The notes under the pieces: model-generated
Database searches by the model: none
Told to the model about the DNA's origin: nothing
The model's input: only the letters and a program-made list of their open reading frames with translations
Shown here: one piece after another, positions 9,194-20,178 of the stretch
How the letters are laid out: every line of letters starts with the position of its first letter
How positions within the stretch are numbered: position 1 is the stretch's first letter
Position numbers and translations under genes: made by a program
Assembly: GCA_026169375.1 (NCBI GenBank)
Contig: JAPFCR010000036.1
Location: 1 to 64,000, forward strand
Length of the DNA stretch: 64,000 bases
Origin: Sporosarcina sp.
Lineage (GTDB): Bacteria > Bacillota > Bacilli > Bacillales_A > Planococcaceae
Reading direction: 5' to 3'

Positions 9194-9847
9194 ATGGATA
9201 AAAAAGAACACCAACTTATCAATTACTATTACACTAAGTTTTCTACTGAAAGTTTTGATGAAAAAGATCTTTATAGTTTTTTAATGCTGATTAAGAATCA
9301 TGTAGAAAATAATGAAATAATCGAAAATTTAATTGACTTTATTGTACATAGAGAAAATAGCACGGGCTATGCAAGTGAATATTTAAATGAATGTAAAGAG
9401 ATTATTAATAATCTCGGGAAAACAAAAGTACGCCGTAAGATTGAACCGATGTTTTCATTTAAAGATATTCGTAATGGATTTAACACGCTATTTCAACAAC
9501 TTCACCTTGAAAGACTTTCAATTGGAACGATGAATGACTTTATGCTTTGTATTATTTCTTTGCTACAAGGTGTAACTATCTTATCTGAAACAGGCAAGAA
9601 AAAAATTGGTCACCTTAGTTTCGCGGCCGCTAGTAAAGAATTGTTTTTAATGGGTAATATGACTGTTTTAAACCAAGGTCGTAAAATGCCAATTACTTTC
9701 CCTGTTTTATCTGTTAAGAATCGCTATGAAAAAATAACGCCACAAGACAACCAAGATACACCTTATTTATTTGATCATGAAATGATGGAAGTCATTCGTA
9801 TGGACAAGCAGCTTATGATGACATTTCCCAATATCGTAACAGAATAA
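9194..9847 (+). CDS. hypothetical protein, family not recognised
   Basis: A 217-residue protein that I cannot assign. It appears soluble and mostly helical, without signal peptide, membrane segment or cysteine clusters (a single Cys at about 65 and another near 117). The start has AGGAGAG 8 bases upstream of an ATG, and a TATACT hexamer near 9150 may be its -10. Codon use and composition resemble the neighbours, so it is probably a real gene. It stands alone between a terminator and the structured repeat R4. Confidence 0.7.
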   Translation: MDKKEHQLINYYYTKFSTESFDEKDLYSFLMLIKNHVENNEIIENLIDFIVHRENSTGYASEYLNECKEIINNLGKTKVRRKIEPMFSFKDIRNGFNTLFQQLHLERLSIGTMNDFMLCIISLLQGVTILSETGKKKIGHLSFAAASKELFLMGNMTVLNQGRKMPITFPVLSVKNRYEKITPQDNQDTPYLFDHEMMEVIRMDKQLMMTFPNIVTE

Positions 9848-9850
9848 AGT

Positions 9851-10050
9851 GAAACTTCAATCAGTGGGGGTTTTCTTCATCCCTCACTGATTGAAAAGGA
9901 ACACAAGCTAAGTGCGTCACGTCCTGTGACAACACTTGCGTGACCAACATCACGTTGGCCTCAATCGGGCTTTTACGGGCAGTCCGACTCCCACTTACCT
10001 TTACCGTTTTCACTTAAATCTTGAAGTGGAGTCTTACTGCCCGTTAATGC
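9851..10050. repeat. complex inverted-repeat element R4
   Basis: About 200 bases with at least four stem-loops. They are aatcagtg-ggg / ccct-cactgatt (9858-9894), gtcac-gtcct-gtgac, ccaac-atcac-gttgg, and a long arm pair acgggcagtccgactcccactt / aagtggagtcttactgcccgt that is nearly complementary over about 21 bases. The first hairpin resembles the left hairpin of R1. It contains no ORF of note and lies between the unrecognised gene and the ptsG terminator. It could be a mobile intergenic repeat or a structured RNA; the sequence does not decide. Confidence 0.65.
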
Positions 10051-10055
10051 GGGAT

Positions 10056-10105
10056 AAAATAAAATAAAATAAACCAGCTGACACGTTACATCAGCTGGTT
10101 TTTAT
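10056..10105. terminator. bidirectional terminator, end of ptsG
   Basis: A perfect stem AAACCAGCTGA / TCAGCTGGTTT with a 9-base loop. On the minus strand it is followed by TTTATTTTATTTTATTTT, and on the plus strand by TTT, so it can serve both directions; ptsG is the obvious client. Confidence 0.85.
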
Positions 10106-10107
10106 GT

Positions 10108-12138
10108 TTATGCTTTATTAATTTCAACGATTTCTTGCTCTTCTAATTCAACTGAACCGAGCTTGTTAATCGTAATTGTTTCACCTTCAAACAGATTCGT
10201 GAAAATAATCGGCGTAATAATTGCTGTTGCATGTTCTTCGATATACGCGAGATCAACATTTAACAATGGTTGACCCATTTCAACATGGTCTCCCTGTTCA
10301 ACAAGCGCCTCAAAACCTTCGCCTTCTAAGTTAACCGTGTCAATTCCTACGTGAATTAAGATTTCACGGCCTGCATCTGATTGAATTCCAATTGCATGTT
10401 TTGTTGGGAAGAATGTTACAATTGTTCCACTTACTGGAGACACAACTGTCCCGTCAGTTGGTAAAATTGCAAATCCATCTCCCATCATTTTTTGTGAGAA
10501 TACCTGGTCTGGTACTTCAGATAATGGTTTTACTTCACCTTTAATCGGTGATACAAATGTCTCTTCTGTCTTTGTGGTGAGAATATCTGGTGTCTCAACT
10601 GGTTCTTCAACAACCGTGCGTGGACGTTTACCGCTCATCACATCTTGGATTTGTCCTTTAATAATTTCAGAACGTGGCCCAAAGATTGCTTGAATATTGT
10701 TTCCAACTTCAAGAACCCCTGCTGCACCTAATCTTTCTAACTCTTTCTTTTCAACTTGAGCAACATCCGCAACAGACACACGTAATCTTGTAATACAAGC
10801 ATCTAAATGCGTAATGTTTTGTGCACCGCCCATTGCTTTAAGAATATTTTCTGCAAGATCTCCGGCTTCACCGGACTCTCCTTCTGCTGTTTCATCATCA
10901 TCTTTTTCACGACCCGGTGTTAAAAGATCAAACTTCTGAATCATGAAACGGAATAAGAAGTAATAAATGACTGCGAAAATTAGCCCTAACACAATCGTCA
11001 TCCACCAAGCTTCTTTCCCCGGTAATATTCCGAATAGGAAGAAGTCAATCGCTCCACCTGAGAACGTGTACCCGATATGAATATCTAAATAGGTCATTAA
11101 CACGAATGATAACCCATCTAGCACTGCGTGAATAAAGAATAGCACGGGTGATAAGAATAAGAAACTGAATTCAAGTGGCTCGGTAATCCCTGTTAGGAAA
11201 GACGTGAGCGCCCCTGAGATTAATAAACCCGCTACTAATTTCTTCTTTTCTGGACGTGCCATATGATACATCGCAAGTGCTGCTGCTGGTAAACCGAACA
11301 TCATAATTGGGAATTCTCCCGCCATGAAGTTTCCAGCCGTTAATTCTACGTTATCCTTTAACTGCGCAAAGAAAATCGTCATATCTCCACGAACGATTGA
11401 ACCGGCTGCTGTCGTATAAGAACCAAATTCATACCAAAACGGTGCATGGAAAATATGGTGTAACCCAAACGGAATGAGTAAACGTTTAATAAAACCAAAG
11501 AAGAATACAGCAATATACGTTCCTTCATTCAACAACCAAAGTGACGCGCTGTTCATACCCGTTTGAATCGGTGGCCAAACAATCAGCAATAAAAGTCCTA
11601 CTACAAACGAAACACCTGCAGTTACGATCGGTACAAAGCGTTTCCCCGCAAAAAATCCAAGGAATGACGGCATTTCGATATCATGATATTTATTAAAACA
11701 TGCTGCTGCGATAAGTCCGACGATAATCCCGCCAAATACACCTGTTTGTAATGTTGGAATGCCAAGGACAGATGCATAACTAGGATCTTCCGCCACAAGA
11801 TCCAACGTTGTCCCTAACCATGAACTCATCACTTGGTTTAACACTAAATAACCAACAATCGCTGCTAAGGCCGCGGCACCATCTTTCGCAAGACCTATTG
11901 CTACCCCTACGGCAAATATGAGTGCCAAGTTCTCAAATACAATGCCCCCCGCATCTTCCATAACAGTCGCGGTAAGCTGAATCCAATCAGCAGATAAAAA
12001 TGGCAATTTACTTAACATGGCTTCTTGTTGCATCGCGTTTCCGATTCCAAGCAATAACCCTGCTGCTGGAAGTAATGCAACCGGAAGCATTAAAGCTTGT
12101 CCGACTTTTTGTAAGACGCCAAATGCTTTTTTAAACAT
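10108..12138 (-). CDS. ptsG: PTS glucose-specific transporter EIICBA
   Basis: Membrane permease that imports and phosphorylates glucose in the phosphotransferase system. Domains in order: EIIC (about 1-400, multiple membrane segments, GITEPLEF motif at about 317-324), EIIB (about 430-505, phosphorylated Cys448 in ACITRLR), a linker, and EIIA (about 540-660, HAIGI His581 and phosphorylated His596 in ILIHVGID). The 676 residues agree with B. subtilis PtsG. The leader holds a promoter, a RAT-like antiterminator and an overlapping terminator, and glcT lies directly upstream, so glucose induction by GlcT is expected. Confidence 0.95.
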   Translation of the reverse strand: MFKKAFGVLQKVGQALMLPVALLPAAGLLLGIGNAMQQEAMLSKLPFLSADWIQLTATVMEDAGGIVFENLALIFAVGVAIGLAKDGAAALAAIVGYLVLNQVMSSWLGTTLDLVAEDPSYASVLGIPTLQTGVFGGIIVGLIAAACFNKYHDIEMPSFLGFFAGKRFVPIVTAGVSFVVGLLLLIVWPPIQTGMNSASLWLLNEGTYIAVFFFGFIKRLLIPFGLHHIFHAPFWYEFGSYTTAAGSIVRGDMTIFFAQLKDNVELTAGNFMAGEFPIMMFGLPAAALAMYHMARPEKKKLVAGLLISGALTSFLTGITEPLEFSFLFLSPVLFFIHAVLDGLSFVLMTYLDIHIGYTFSGGAIDFFLFGILPGKEAWWMTIVLGLIFAVIYYFLFRFMIQKFDLLTPGREKDDDETAEGESGEAGDLAENILKAMGGAQNITHLDACITRLRVSVADVAQVEKKELERLGAAGVLEVGNNIQAIFGPRSEIIKGQIQDVMSGKRPRTVVEEPVETPDILTTKTEETFVSPIKGEVKPLSEVPDQVFSQKMMGDGFAILPTDGTVVSPVSGTIVTFFPTKHAIGIQSDAGREILIHVGIDTVNLEGEGFEALVEQGDHVEMGQPLLNVDLAYIEEHATAIITPIIFTNLFEGETITINKLGSVELEEQEIVEINKA

Positions 12139-12181
12139 TTTAATCCCTCCAATTTTTAATAGTCATTACATAAACAGCTTA

Positions 12182-12279
12182 TTTTCCCAAAAGAAAAAGG
12201 CATGAGTAAGAGGTAGATTGAAATAAGCTTAAGGTGGATTGCCTTAAACAAATGCTCAATTCTTCCTTTACTCATGCCT
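12182..12279 (-). terminator. conditional terminator in ptsG leader
   Basis: On the minus strand GGCATGAGTAAAGG (12278-12265) pairs with CCTCTTACTCATGCC (12213-12199) and is followed by TTTTTCTTTT. Its 5' arm overlaps the RAT sequence, the standard arrangement by which GlcT binding prevents termination. Confidence 0.85.
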
Positions 12280-12300
12280 GATCGAATACAGTAACACGTA
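12271..12300 (-). promoter_or_regulatory. RAT (ribonucleic antiterminator) for GlcT
   Basis: The minus strand reads TACGTGTTACTG then ATTCGATCAGGCATGAG, very close to the B. subtilis ptsG RAT as I recall it (TGTTACTG-ATTCGATCAGGCATGAG). It lies about 40 bases after the predicted transcription start and overlaps the terminator arm. Confidence 0.85.
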
Positions 12301-12345
12301 TATAGATGAATTTGAATGCTATTTAATTAATGACTTTGTAAATCA

Positions 12346-12374
12346 ATCATAGCACAATCACTCGAATCTTGCAA
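12346..12374 (-). promoter_or_regulatory. ptsG promoter
   Basis: TTGCAA (12374-12369), 17 bases, TATGAT (12351-12346) on the minus strand. The RAT begins about 40 bases downstream, which fits the B. subtilis arrangement. Confidence 0.75.
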
Positions 12375-12391
12375 GCGAATACATAAAAGCA

Positions 12392-13231
12392 TTATATGTC
12401 CTGAACAGCTTTCAATCTTTGTAAATGCAAGGTTAAATAGACAGCCTCAGCTTCAAAAACTTCTTTTTGGAGCTTTTGTTGCATCACTTTTATTAACTTC
12501 CAAGCTAAATTATAAAAAGTTGGGTATTCTTTTTGAAGTAAAAGTTTAATGCTTGTTGGTTCTGCCACTTCCTCCTGATGAACGACACGCTCAATCGTAA
12601 AACGCAAATGACGAATCAACCGCATATAATCAATACTTGTTTTATCAATAGTGATATCAAGTTGCTTTTCAATCATCTCAACAAGTTGGATAAGCAACGC
12701 TGAATGTGCAGTCAAATCTCCAATTTTCTTGTCTCCTATAGCACTATGAATATGTAAAGCAATAAAACCTATTTCATCATCTGGTAAATGGATATTAAGC
12801 CTTTTATTTACAAGTCTTGTGACATCTTCTGCAATTTTATATTGTTTTGGGTACAATGTTTTCGTTTCAGCTAAAAATGGGTTCCGAACTTCCATTCCCC
12901 GATTCAATCGATGAATCGCAAAAACGAGGTGATCGGTTAATGCAACGTGAATTTTTTCATTTAACGGCACATCGGATTGCTCATGGATCATCTCAATGAC
13001 AGAAATAATTGTTTTCAACATTTCTTCATCAATCGTTTCGAGTAGTTGTTTATACTGTTTTTGCTCGGCAGGTTCTTTCAAAACAAACATTTTCTCTACT
13101 TGTTCATCTTGGATACGATTTCCACTTTTTTGACCAAATCCAATGCCACGACCAATTAGGACAAATTCTTTCTCTTGATTAGTCGCGATGATCACATTAT
13201 TATTTAAAACTTTTCCCACTAAGTATGCCAT
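12392..13231 (-). CDS. glcT: transcription antiterminator GlcT (BglG/LicT family)
   Basis: A 279-residue RNA-binding antiterminator. The first 55 or so residues form the CAT RNA-binding domain (VGKVLNNNVIIA, with GRGIGFGQKSG). Two PTS regulation domains follow, PRD1 (about 65-170) and PRD2 (about 175-275), with histidines in ALTDHLVFAIHR, LHIHSA and HLRFT. Phosphorylation by PTS components controls dimerisation and RNA binding. It lies just upstream of ptsG in the same orientation, with its target RAT between the two, exactly as in B. subtilis. Confidence 0.93.
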   Translation of the reverse strand: MAYLVGKVLNNNVIIATNQEKEFVLIGRGIGFGQKSGNRIQDEQVEKMFVLKEPAEQKQYKQLLETIDEEMLKTIISVIEMIHEQSDVPLNEKIHVALTDHLVFAIHRLNRGMEVRNPFLAETKTLYPKQYKIAEDVTRLVNKRLNIHLPDDEIGFIALHIHSAIGDKKIGDLTAHSALLIQLVEMIEKQLDITIDKTSIDYMRLIRHLRFTIERVVHQEEVAEPTSIKLLLQKEYPTFYNLAWKLIKVMQQKLQKEVFEAEAVYLTLHLQRLKAVQDI

Positions 13232-13510
13232 AATTTATCGAACTCCAATACTATTCTTATCTCTATTGTATGTTGTCTTGTAAGAAAGTAAAAGGAATAT
13301 TGTTTACTATGCTGCATATGTTGAAGTATCAGAATATAAGGTTGATTTACATAGGTCGTATACTGACTACTCACTTTTTTTAAATAGTACTCGCTTTATA
13401 TTCCTAATTTTTATATGTGCGTACGTGAAAAACGTTCGATCGACTTCAAGACTTGCACAGGGTTGTATGCAATTCTATGAGGCGTGATTGATGAAGGAGT
13501 TGTTCTTATT

Positions 13511-15031
13511 TTGAAATCATTTATCCGCGGAACAGCAGTGCTTATGTTCGCAATTTTCTTCTCTAAATTACTTGGCTTTATTTTCAGAATTCAATTTATG
13601 CGAATTGCTGGTGAAGAAGCTGTTGGTATTTATATGACCGCTTATCCAGCTTTTATTTTCTTTTTATCACTCGTCCAGCTTGGTGTTCCCATTGCGATCG
13701 CAAAAGTCATTGCAGAACTGGATGTAAAAGGAAAAAAAGAAGACATACAATCTGTTATGACAACCGCTTACCTTCTTACATTTATTGCGGCGATTGCTTT
13801 TATTCCTGCTTCGATCTCATTCGTGCCTTATTTAGCAACAAATTTACTCGGCAACGCTGCTTCAGCCGGAGCGCTATATGCTGGGATTGCAATTGTACCC
13901 GTTGCAGCATTGGGCGGTCTTATTCGAGGGTATTTTCAAGGAATAGCACGAATGGAAGAAACGGCTTGGTCTCAGATTATCGAGCAGTCATTACGAATTG
14001 CACTGATTACGTGGTTTCTTCCGATTATTTTATCAGCAGAAAGCAATGCGATGAATGCTGCTTATGCGATGGGGATCACATTTTTAGCAGAACTTGCATC
14101 CATTCTTTATTTACTGTTTAAATATTCACAACAGAAACGAAAAAGAAAAACAACGAAAAGTAACAAGAAACTCTATCCACTAGAACCGATCCTTGCGATT
14201 TCTCTTCCTTCTTCGGGCAGTAAATTGTTCGGTACGTTCACTTGGTTTTTAGAGCCGATTATTTTTTTACGCGCACTGTCTATGTCAGGAATTACAGCAG
14301 TCGCGGCAACTTCTTTATACGGCGTTATTTCAGGCGTACTCATTCCACTCTTATTATTTCCATCTTTTATTCCTTACGCTTTGTCAGTCGTACTTGTACC
14401 TGCTGTAAGTGGTGCTGCAGCTTCTAGTAATAAAAAGAAATTACGCAGTCGCATCCATTTAGCTTTACGATTATCGGCGATTACAGGAACATTCGCCGCC
14501 ACTGTTTTCTTCATGCACGGCGCTGCATTAACAGAAAAACTTTTCCAAGTTACAGAAGGCGCCCACTACATGACAATTTTAGCACCTGTATTCTTTTTCT
14601 ATTACATCCAAAGCCCACTATATTCCATTTTACAAGCAACAGGCGCTGCGAAAGCTGGTATGATGAACTCGGTTTACGGGGGCATTGCGAAACTAGGGGT
14701 GATGTTCGTTTTAGCTTCTCAACCTGGTTTACAAGAAACAGGTGCAGTACTCGCCATCGGTTTTGGCGTTCTTGTCACTTCATTTCTCCATATTGCTACA
14801 TTACGGAAAAATAAAGCGACCGCAACCGGTTTTAGTATGTTTGTACTGCCTTATATTGCGTTTATTTTAACTGTAATCATTCGCCCAATTTTCGTTCCGC
14901 TCGGCTATGTGAATTTATGGTTCGAATGTGCCATTACAGCTTTCTTTTTATTAGGCATTTTATTATTAACAAGACAATTACGATACAGCGATTTTATGCA
15001 TTTTAAAAAACTGAGGCAATTTCAACGATAA
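13511..15031 (+). CDS. spoVB: stage V sporulation protein B (MOP-superfamily flippase)
   Basis: A polytopic protein of about 506 residues from the MATE/MurJ-like polysaccharide flippase superfamily with about 14 hydrophobic segments. In B. subtilis SpoVB is needed for spore cortex peptidoglycan. The N-terminal pattern FSKLLGF-FRI--MR-AGEEAVGIYM-AYP matches SpoVB, and it is followed by a convergent DUF421 gene, the same neighbours as in B. subtilis. The track begins at a GTG whose codons include the RBS; AAGGAG followed by 11 bases and TTG (13511) gives MKSFIRGTAV as a more natural start. Its last 10 bases overlap the end of the convergent gene. Confidence 0.85.
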   Translation: MKSFIRGTAVLMFAIFFSKLLGFIFRIQFMRIAGEEAVGIYMTAYPAFIFFLSLVQLGVPIAIAKVIAELDVKGKKEDIQSVMTTAYLLTFIAAIAFIPASISFVPYLATNLLGNAASAGALYAGIAIVPVAALGGLIRGYFQGIARMEETAWSQIIEQSLRIALITWFLPIILSAESNAMNAAYAMGITFLAELASILYLLFKYSQQKRKRKTTKSNKKLYPLEPILAISLPSSGSKLFGTFTWFLEPIIFLRALSMSGITAVAATSLYGVISGVLIPLLLFPSFIPYALSVVLVPAVSGAAASSNKKKLRSRIHLALRLSAITGTFAATVFFMHGAALTEKLFQVTEGAHYMTILAPVFFFYYIQSPLYSILQATGAAKAGMMNSVYGGIAKLGVMFVLASQPGLQETGAVLAIGFGVLVTSFLHIATLRKNKATATGFSMFVLPYIAFILTVIIRPIFVPLGYVNLWFECAITAFFLLGILLLTRQLRYSDFMHFKKLRQFQR

Positions 15032-15663
15032 TTATCTTTTAATTGATATTTCAATTCATTTCTTTCATAAGAACAATAAAAGATTTGCGTGATATCACTC
15101 ATTCCTTGTTTTTTAAGTTCACCATATAACCATTCTTCGGTTTTACCGATTAATGCTAAATGACTTTTTTGAATCACGCCATCGCTAATAAGAGATAGCA
15201 CGGGTTGTATATTTTCTTTCGTGAAAATTGATAAATTTCCAGATGGTTCTAAAAAAGCATACGAGACATCTCGGATAGAACCCACTTTTTGTTCACGCAA
15301 TTGTTGAAATAAATCATCTAAATTATACCGTTGTTTACGCATTTCATCTTCCATAATTTGGCCATCCCGAATGATTGTAGAAGGGTCACCATCAACGAGG
15401 TCTCTAAACTTTTTACTTTTCAAAGAAATAAACGATGTCGTTAATTGAATCACAACTAAAATGAAGATAGGAACGATCGCTTCAATGAGCTTTTCATCAG
15501 GCGAATCAAGCGCAAAAGCGGCGACTTCTGCCATAATAATAAAAACAACAATGTCAATCACGCCAAGTTCACCGACTTCTCTTTTTCCCATCACACGCAT
15601 GACAAAAAGGATTAAAAAATAAAATAAAACCGTTCGATAACTAATAATAAATAGATCAGTCAT
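15022..15663 (-). CDS. DUF421 membrane protein (YrbG-like)
   Basis: About 213 residues. Three hydrophobic segments fill the first 85 residues (FLILFVMRVMGKREVGELG is a family hallmark), followed by a cytosolic alpha/beta domain of the DUF421/YetF type. Its role is unknown; relatives in B. subtilis include YrbG at this same position beside spoVB. AGGAGG followed by six bases and ATG (15663) decides the start, five codons inside the track ORF. Convergent overlap of 10 bases with spoVB. Confidence 0.85.
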   Translation of the reverse strand: MTDLFIISYRTVLFYFLILFVMRVMGKREVGELGVIDIVVFIIMAEVAAFALDSPDEKLIEAIVPIFILVVIQLTTSFISLKSKKFRDLVDGDPSTIIRDGQIMEDEMRKQRYNLDDLFQQLREQKVGSIRDVSYAFLEPSGNLSIFTKENIQPVLSLISDGVIQKSHLALIGKTEEWLYGELKKQGMSDITQIFYCSYERNELKYQLKDNYR

Positions 15664-15723
15664 TTGGATCCTCCTCATAAAAAAGGTTACCCAAAATGCA
15701 CTAATTTATTTATAAATGATCAT

Positions 15724-15773
15724 AAAAAGCGGTATTTAGAAAACAAATCATCTGTTTTCCAAATACCGCTTTA
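15724..15773. terminator. bidirectional terminator after yajC
   Basis: AAAGCGGTATTT and AAATACCGCTTT pair, with a further inner stem gaaaac / gttttc. The minus strand continues TTTTTATG, serving yajC. Confidence 0.8.
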
Positions 15774-15780
15774 TTATGTC

Positions 15781-16047
15781 TTATGCTGTTTTTTCATTGA
15801 CTCGACCTACTGCTTGACGGTCGAAACGAAGTGTTGTACCATCCGCAACTTTTAAATATACTGTCGCTTCATCAACCGCTTCAATTGACCCGTGAATGCC
15901 ACCAATTGTAATGACTTCATCTCCACGTTGTAACGAACTTTGCATTTCTTTCGTCTCTTTTTGTCTCTTTTGTGCCGGTCGAATAAGTAAGAACCACATA
16001 ATTGCGAACATCGCAAGAAATGGCCATAAACTAAGTAAACCTTCCAT
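15781..16047 (-). CDS. yajC: preprotein translocase subunit YajC
   Basis: A small Sec-accessory protein of 88 residues. One N-terminal membrane helix (about 4-24, ending in the family motif FLLIRPAQKRQKE) is followed by a small cytosolic domain with GDEVITIGGIHG. The track ORF starts eight codons upstream, but AAAGGGGG precedes the ATG at 16047. It follows tgt closely, the conserved queA-tgt-yajC order. Confidence 0.95.
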   Translation of the reverse strand: MEGLLSLWPFLAMFAIMWFLLIRPAQKRQKETKEMQSSLQRGDEVITIGGIHGSIEAVDEATVYLKVADGTTLRFDRQAVGRVNEKTA

Positions 16048-16088
16048 GAAAAAATTCCCCCTTTCGAACACTGTTCATTATACAAGAT

Positions 16089-17231
<1,143 letters not shown>

Positions 17232-17325
17232 TCAAAATCCTTTCTACTAAGGGCTGTCGGTCGCTTCTCCAATATTGCGCTTAGAAATACTTCATCAAAC
17301 ATCATACACTACAATGTATAAGACT

Positions 17326-18354
17326 TCACTTGATTAACATTGCGTCGCCAAAACTAAAAAAGCGATATTTCTTTTCAACCGCTTCCAGGTAAGCATTCAT
17401 AATATGCTCTTTCGAAGCAAGTGCAGAAACAAGCATAAGTAAAGTCGACTTCGGTAAATGGAAATTCGTTAATAAACAATCCACCATTTTAAATTCGTAG
17501 CCTGGATAAATGAATATATCTGTCCATCCACTCCCTCCCACTGCTTTTCCGTCGTGTAAAGAAGCAATTGTTTCTAATGTTCGCGCTGATGTCGTTCCAA
17601 CCGCGACAACTTTTTTACCGTTTTCCTTCGCACGGTTAATCGTTGTCGCCGTTTTTTGTGACACTGAATAATATTCTGCATGCATCGTATGATCTTCAAT
17701 CGTATCAACACTTACGGGCCTAAAAGTGCCTAGCCCAACATGAAGCGTGACAAAAGCAATAGCTACACCTTTATCTGTTAATGCTTGTAAAACATCTTCT
17801 GTAAAATGAAGACCAGCAGTTGGTGCTGCAGCAGAACCTCTTTCTTTTGCAAAGACCGTTTGATAACGTTCTTGATCATCTAATTTCTCTGTAATATATG
17901 GTGGAAGCGGCATTTCGCCTAATTGGTCAAGAATTTCATATAAAATCCCGTCGTAAATTAATTTAAATTCACGTCCACCTTGTGGTAATATTTTCGTACA
18001 TTCTGCTTTTAATAAGCCATCGCCAAATGTAACAATATTCCCAACCTTAATGCGCTTTGCGGGCTTCACAAGTGTTTCCCACATATCGTTCCCTGTTTCT
18101 TTTAATAATAAAATTTCAATTGCCGCTCCTGTATCTTCTTTTACACCAAGTAAACGGGCAGGTAAAACACGTGTATCATTTAAAACAAGGACGTCCCCTT
18201 CTTTTAACTCTGTAATCAAATGAGGGAACGTTTGATGTGATGTTTCTCCCGTCTTTTTATCGAGCACAAGTAAACGGCTCGCTGTACGGTCTTCTAATGG
18301 TGTTTGAGCGATTAACTGCTCTGGTAAATGAAAATCAAAATCTGTTACATTCAT
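17326..18354 (-). CDS. queA: S-adenosylmethionine:tRNA ribosyltransferase-isomerase
   Basis: Converts preQ1-tRNA to epoxyqueuosine-tRNA using SAM. 342 residues with the N-terminal [14 protein letters not shown] and the motifs [17 protein letters not shown] and [16 protein letters not shown], all typical. It precedes tgt in the queuosine pathway and is preceded by ruvB with a 21-base gap. Confidence 0.97.
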   Translation of the reverse strand: MNVTDFDFHLPEQLIAQTPLEDRTASRLLVLDKKTGETSHQTFPHLITELKEGDVLVLNDTRVLPARLLGVKEDTGAAIEILLLKETGNDMWETLVKPAKRIKVGNIVTFGDGLLKAECTKILPQGGREFKLIYDGILYEILDQLGEMPLPPYITEKLDDQERYQTVFAKERGSAAAPTAGLHFTEDVLQALTDKGVAIAFVTLHVGLGTFRPVSVDTIEDHTMHAEYYSVSQKTATTINRAKENGKKVVAVGTTSARTLETIASLHDGKAVGGSGWTDIFIYPGYEFKMVDCLLTNFHLPKSTLLMLVSALASKEHIMNAYLEAVEKKYRFFSFGDAMLIK

Positions 18355-18375
18355 GCTATATAGCCACCTTAACTT

Positions 18376-19386
18376 TTAATTCCGAGGCATATCGGGTACT
18401 GGATAATCAAAATGTTCATATGCCTGATGCGTTACTACTCTACCACGCGGTGTTCTTTGAAGAAAACCAATTTGCAGTAAATACGGTTCATACACATCTT
18501 CAATTGTGACGGATTCTTCCCCAATCGTTGCCGCAATTGTGTCAATGCCAACAGGTCCACCTCTAAATTGTTCAATCATACTTGTAATCAGTTTATGATC
18601 AATATGATCCAGTCCATGGGAATCGACTTGTAACATTTCAAGCGCTTCTTGTGCAGTGTCAAGTGTAACTTTCCCGTCACCACGTACTTGCGCATAATCA
18701 CGCACACGCCTGAGTAGACGATTGGCGATTCTTGGGGTCCCTCTCGAACGCCTTGCCAGCTCCACCGCTGCATCATGCTCAATATCAACTTCAAATACCG
18801 AGGCACTTCGAATGACAATTTCTGTTAACGGTTCGATTTCATAATACTCTAACCGAAGCGGTACGCCGAAACGATCACGAAGCGGCGCTGATAAAGAACC
18901 TGCTCTTGTCGTTGCCCCGATTAGTGTAAACGGAGGCAAATCAAGACGAATCGAACGTGCTTCTGGACCTTTCCCAACGACAATGTCTAGACAAAAATCT
19001 TCCATCGCCGGGTAAAGCACTTCTTCAATTGCCCGATTTAACCGGTGGATTTCATCAATGAATAATACATCGCCGGGTTCAAGTGATGAGACAACCGCAG
19101 CTAAATCGCCAGGTCTTTCAATGGCTGGACCGCTTGTTGTTCGCAGGTTAACATTCATTTCATTTGCAATGACACTCGCTAAAGTTGTTTTTCCAAGACC
19201 GGGAGGACCATATAGTAATACGTGATCTAAACTTTCACTTCTACCTCTCGCTGCTTCGATAAAAATACTTAAATTATCTTTCACTTGTGTTTGTCCAATA
19301 TATTGTTGTAAAAGTTGTGGGCGTAGCGACTGTTCAAATCCTAAATCAAAATCAGTCGTTTCTCCCGATATGATACGATCGTCCAC
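18376..19386 (-). CDS. ruvB: Holliday junction branch migration ATPase RuvB
   Basis: AAA+ motor that drives branch migration with RuvA. 336 residues. Walker [10 protein letters not shown] (about 61-69), Walker B LFIDEIHR (about 108-115), sensor GATTRAG (about 155), and the C-terminal winged helix with [10 protein letters not shown]. The start codon is GTG with AAAGGAGGGTG before it. It follows ruvA by 32 bases. Confidence 0.97.
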   Translation of the reverse strand: MDDRIISGETTDFDLGFEQSLRPQLLQQYIGQTQVKDNLSIFIEAARGRSESLDHVLLYGPPGLGKTTLASVIANEMNVNLRTTSGPAIERPGDLAAVVSSLEPGDVLFIDEIHRLNRAIEEVLYPAMEDFCLDIVVGKGPEARSIRLDLPPFTLIGATTRAGSLSAPLRDRFGVPLRLEYYEIEPLTEIVIRSASVFEVDIEHDAAVELARRSRGTPRIANRLLRRVRDYAQVRGDGKVTLDTAQEALEMLQVDSHGLDHIDHKLITSMIEQFRGGPVGIDTIAATIGEESVTIEDVYEPYLLQIGFLQRTPRGRVVTHQAYEHFDYPVPDMPRN

Positions 19387-19418
19387 TGTTCACCCTCCTT
19401 TTTCAAAACTTTTACAGT

Positions 19419-20024
19419 TTATTTCTGGTTCAACAATAACTGTAAAGCTAATTTCATATAGCCTTCTGTATCTAGCTCTTCTTTTTCAAGTGATTTCTTC
19501 ACGCGATTTAACTCTCGTTGTGAATAACCAAGTGCTTCAAGCGCTAAAATCGCTTCGTCTAGTGAATCGTTTTCCGCCATTGTCAGTAGTGTATGTGTAT
19601 CATCTTCAACGTCAATTTCACTAAAGAGATCATGTAATTTTCCTTTTAGATCGAGAATCATTTGCCGAGCGGTTTTCTTTCCTACGCCCGGAAATTGAAC
19701 AAGAAATGCTTCATCCTCACGCTCAATCGCACTAATTACTTGAGATGGAATACCGCTCGCTAAAATCGCTAGCGCCCCTTTAGGCCCGATGCCTGATACA
19801 GTAATCAGTTTTTTAAATAACTCTCTCTGTTCCAATGTTTTAAAACCTAATAATAATTGCACATCTTGCCGAACGTGTAGATAGGTAAAGACTTGTTGAA
19901 TTTCATCTGTCGTATGAAAAGCATATGGATTCGGTGTCATAATTAACCACCCAACACCGTTTTGATCAAGTGTAATATATTCTGGTGTAACACGCGTAAC
20001 ATGCCCTTTTATGTAATCGTACAC
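19419..20024 (-). CDS. ruvA: Holliday junction DNA helicase RuvA
   Basis: Junction-recognition partner of RuvB, 201 residues. An N-terminal OB fold (MYDYIKGHVTRV), two HhH motifs (VSGIGPKGALAIL and FPGVGKKTARQMI, about 72-120) and a C-terminal RuvB-binding domain are visible. It starts with GTG after GGGGGAAG. A TATACT element about 35 bases upstream may be its -10, with a poor -35. bofC, the neighbour in B. subtilis, is not present. Confidence 0.96.
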   Translation of the reverse strand: MYDYIKGHVTRVTPEYITLDQNGVGWLIMTPNPYAFHTTDEIQQVFTYLHVRQDVQLLLGFKTLEQRELFKKLITVSGIGPKGALAILASGIPSQVISAIEREDEAFLVQFPGVGKKTARQMILDLKGKLHDLFSEIDVEDDTHTLLTMAENDSLDEAILALEALGYSQRELNRVKKSLEKEELDTEGYMKLALQLLLNQK

Positions 20025-20127
20025 TAAAACTTCCCCCTTATTTTTCTACACTTTAGTATACCATACGAACGGATTTTCTACGATGAAGAATATCCTGAGA
20101 CGCCTCTTTCTTTAACGAATAAACAAT

Positions 20128-20175
20128 AAAAAAACCTGCTCACATTTTATTGAATGATTGTGAGCAGATTTTTTT
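20128..20175. terminator. bidirectional terminator between ruvA and small ORF
   Basis: CTGCTCACA and TGTGAGCAG pair over a loop of about 14 bases, with A/T runs on both sides (TTTTTTT in either reading), so both strands can terminate. On the minus strand it closes the 74-residue gene. Confidence 0.8.
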
Positions 20176-20178
20176 AAG

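Noticed and set aside
13475-13492. ggcgtgattg resembling the left block of R2 before spoVB
   Set aside because: Only ten bases match and neither the palindrome nor the right module is present.
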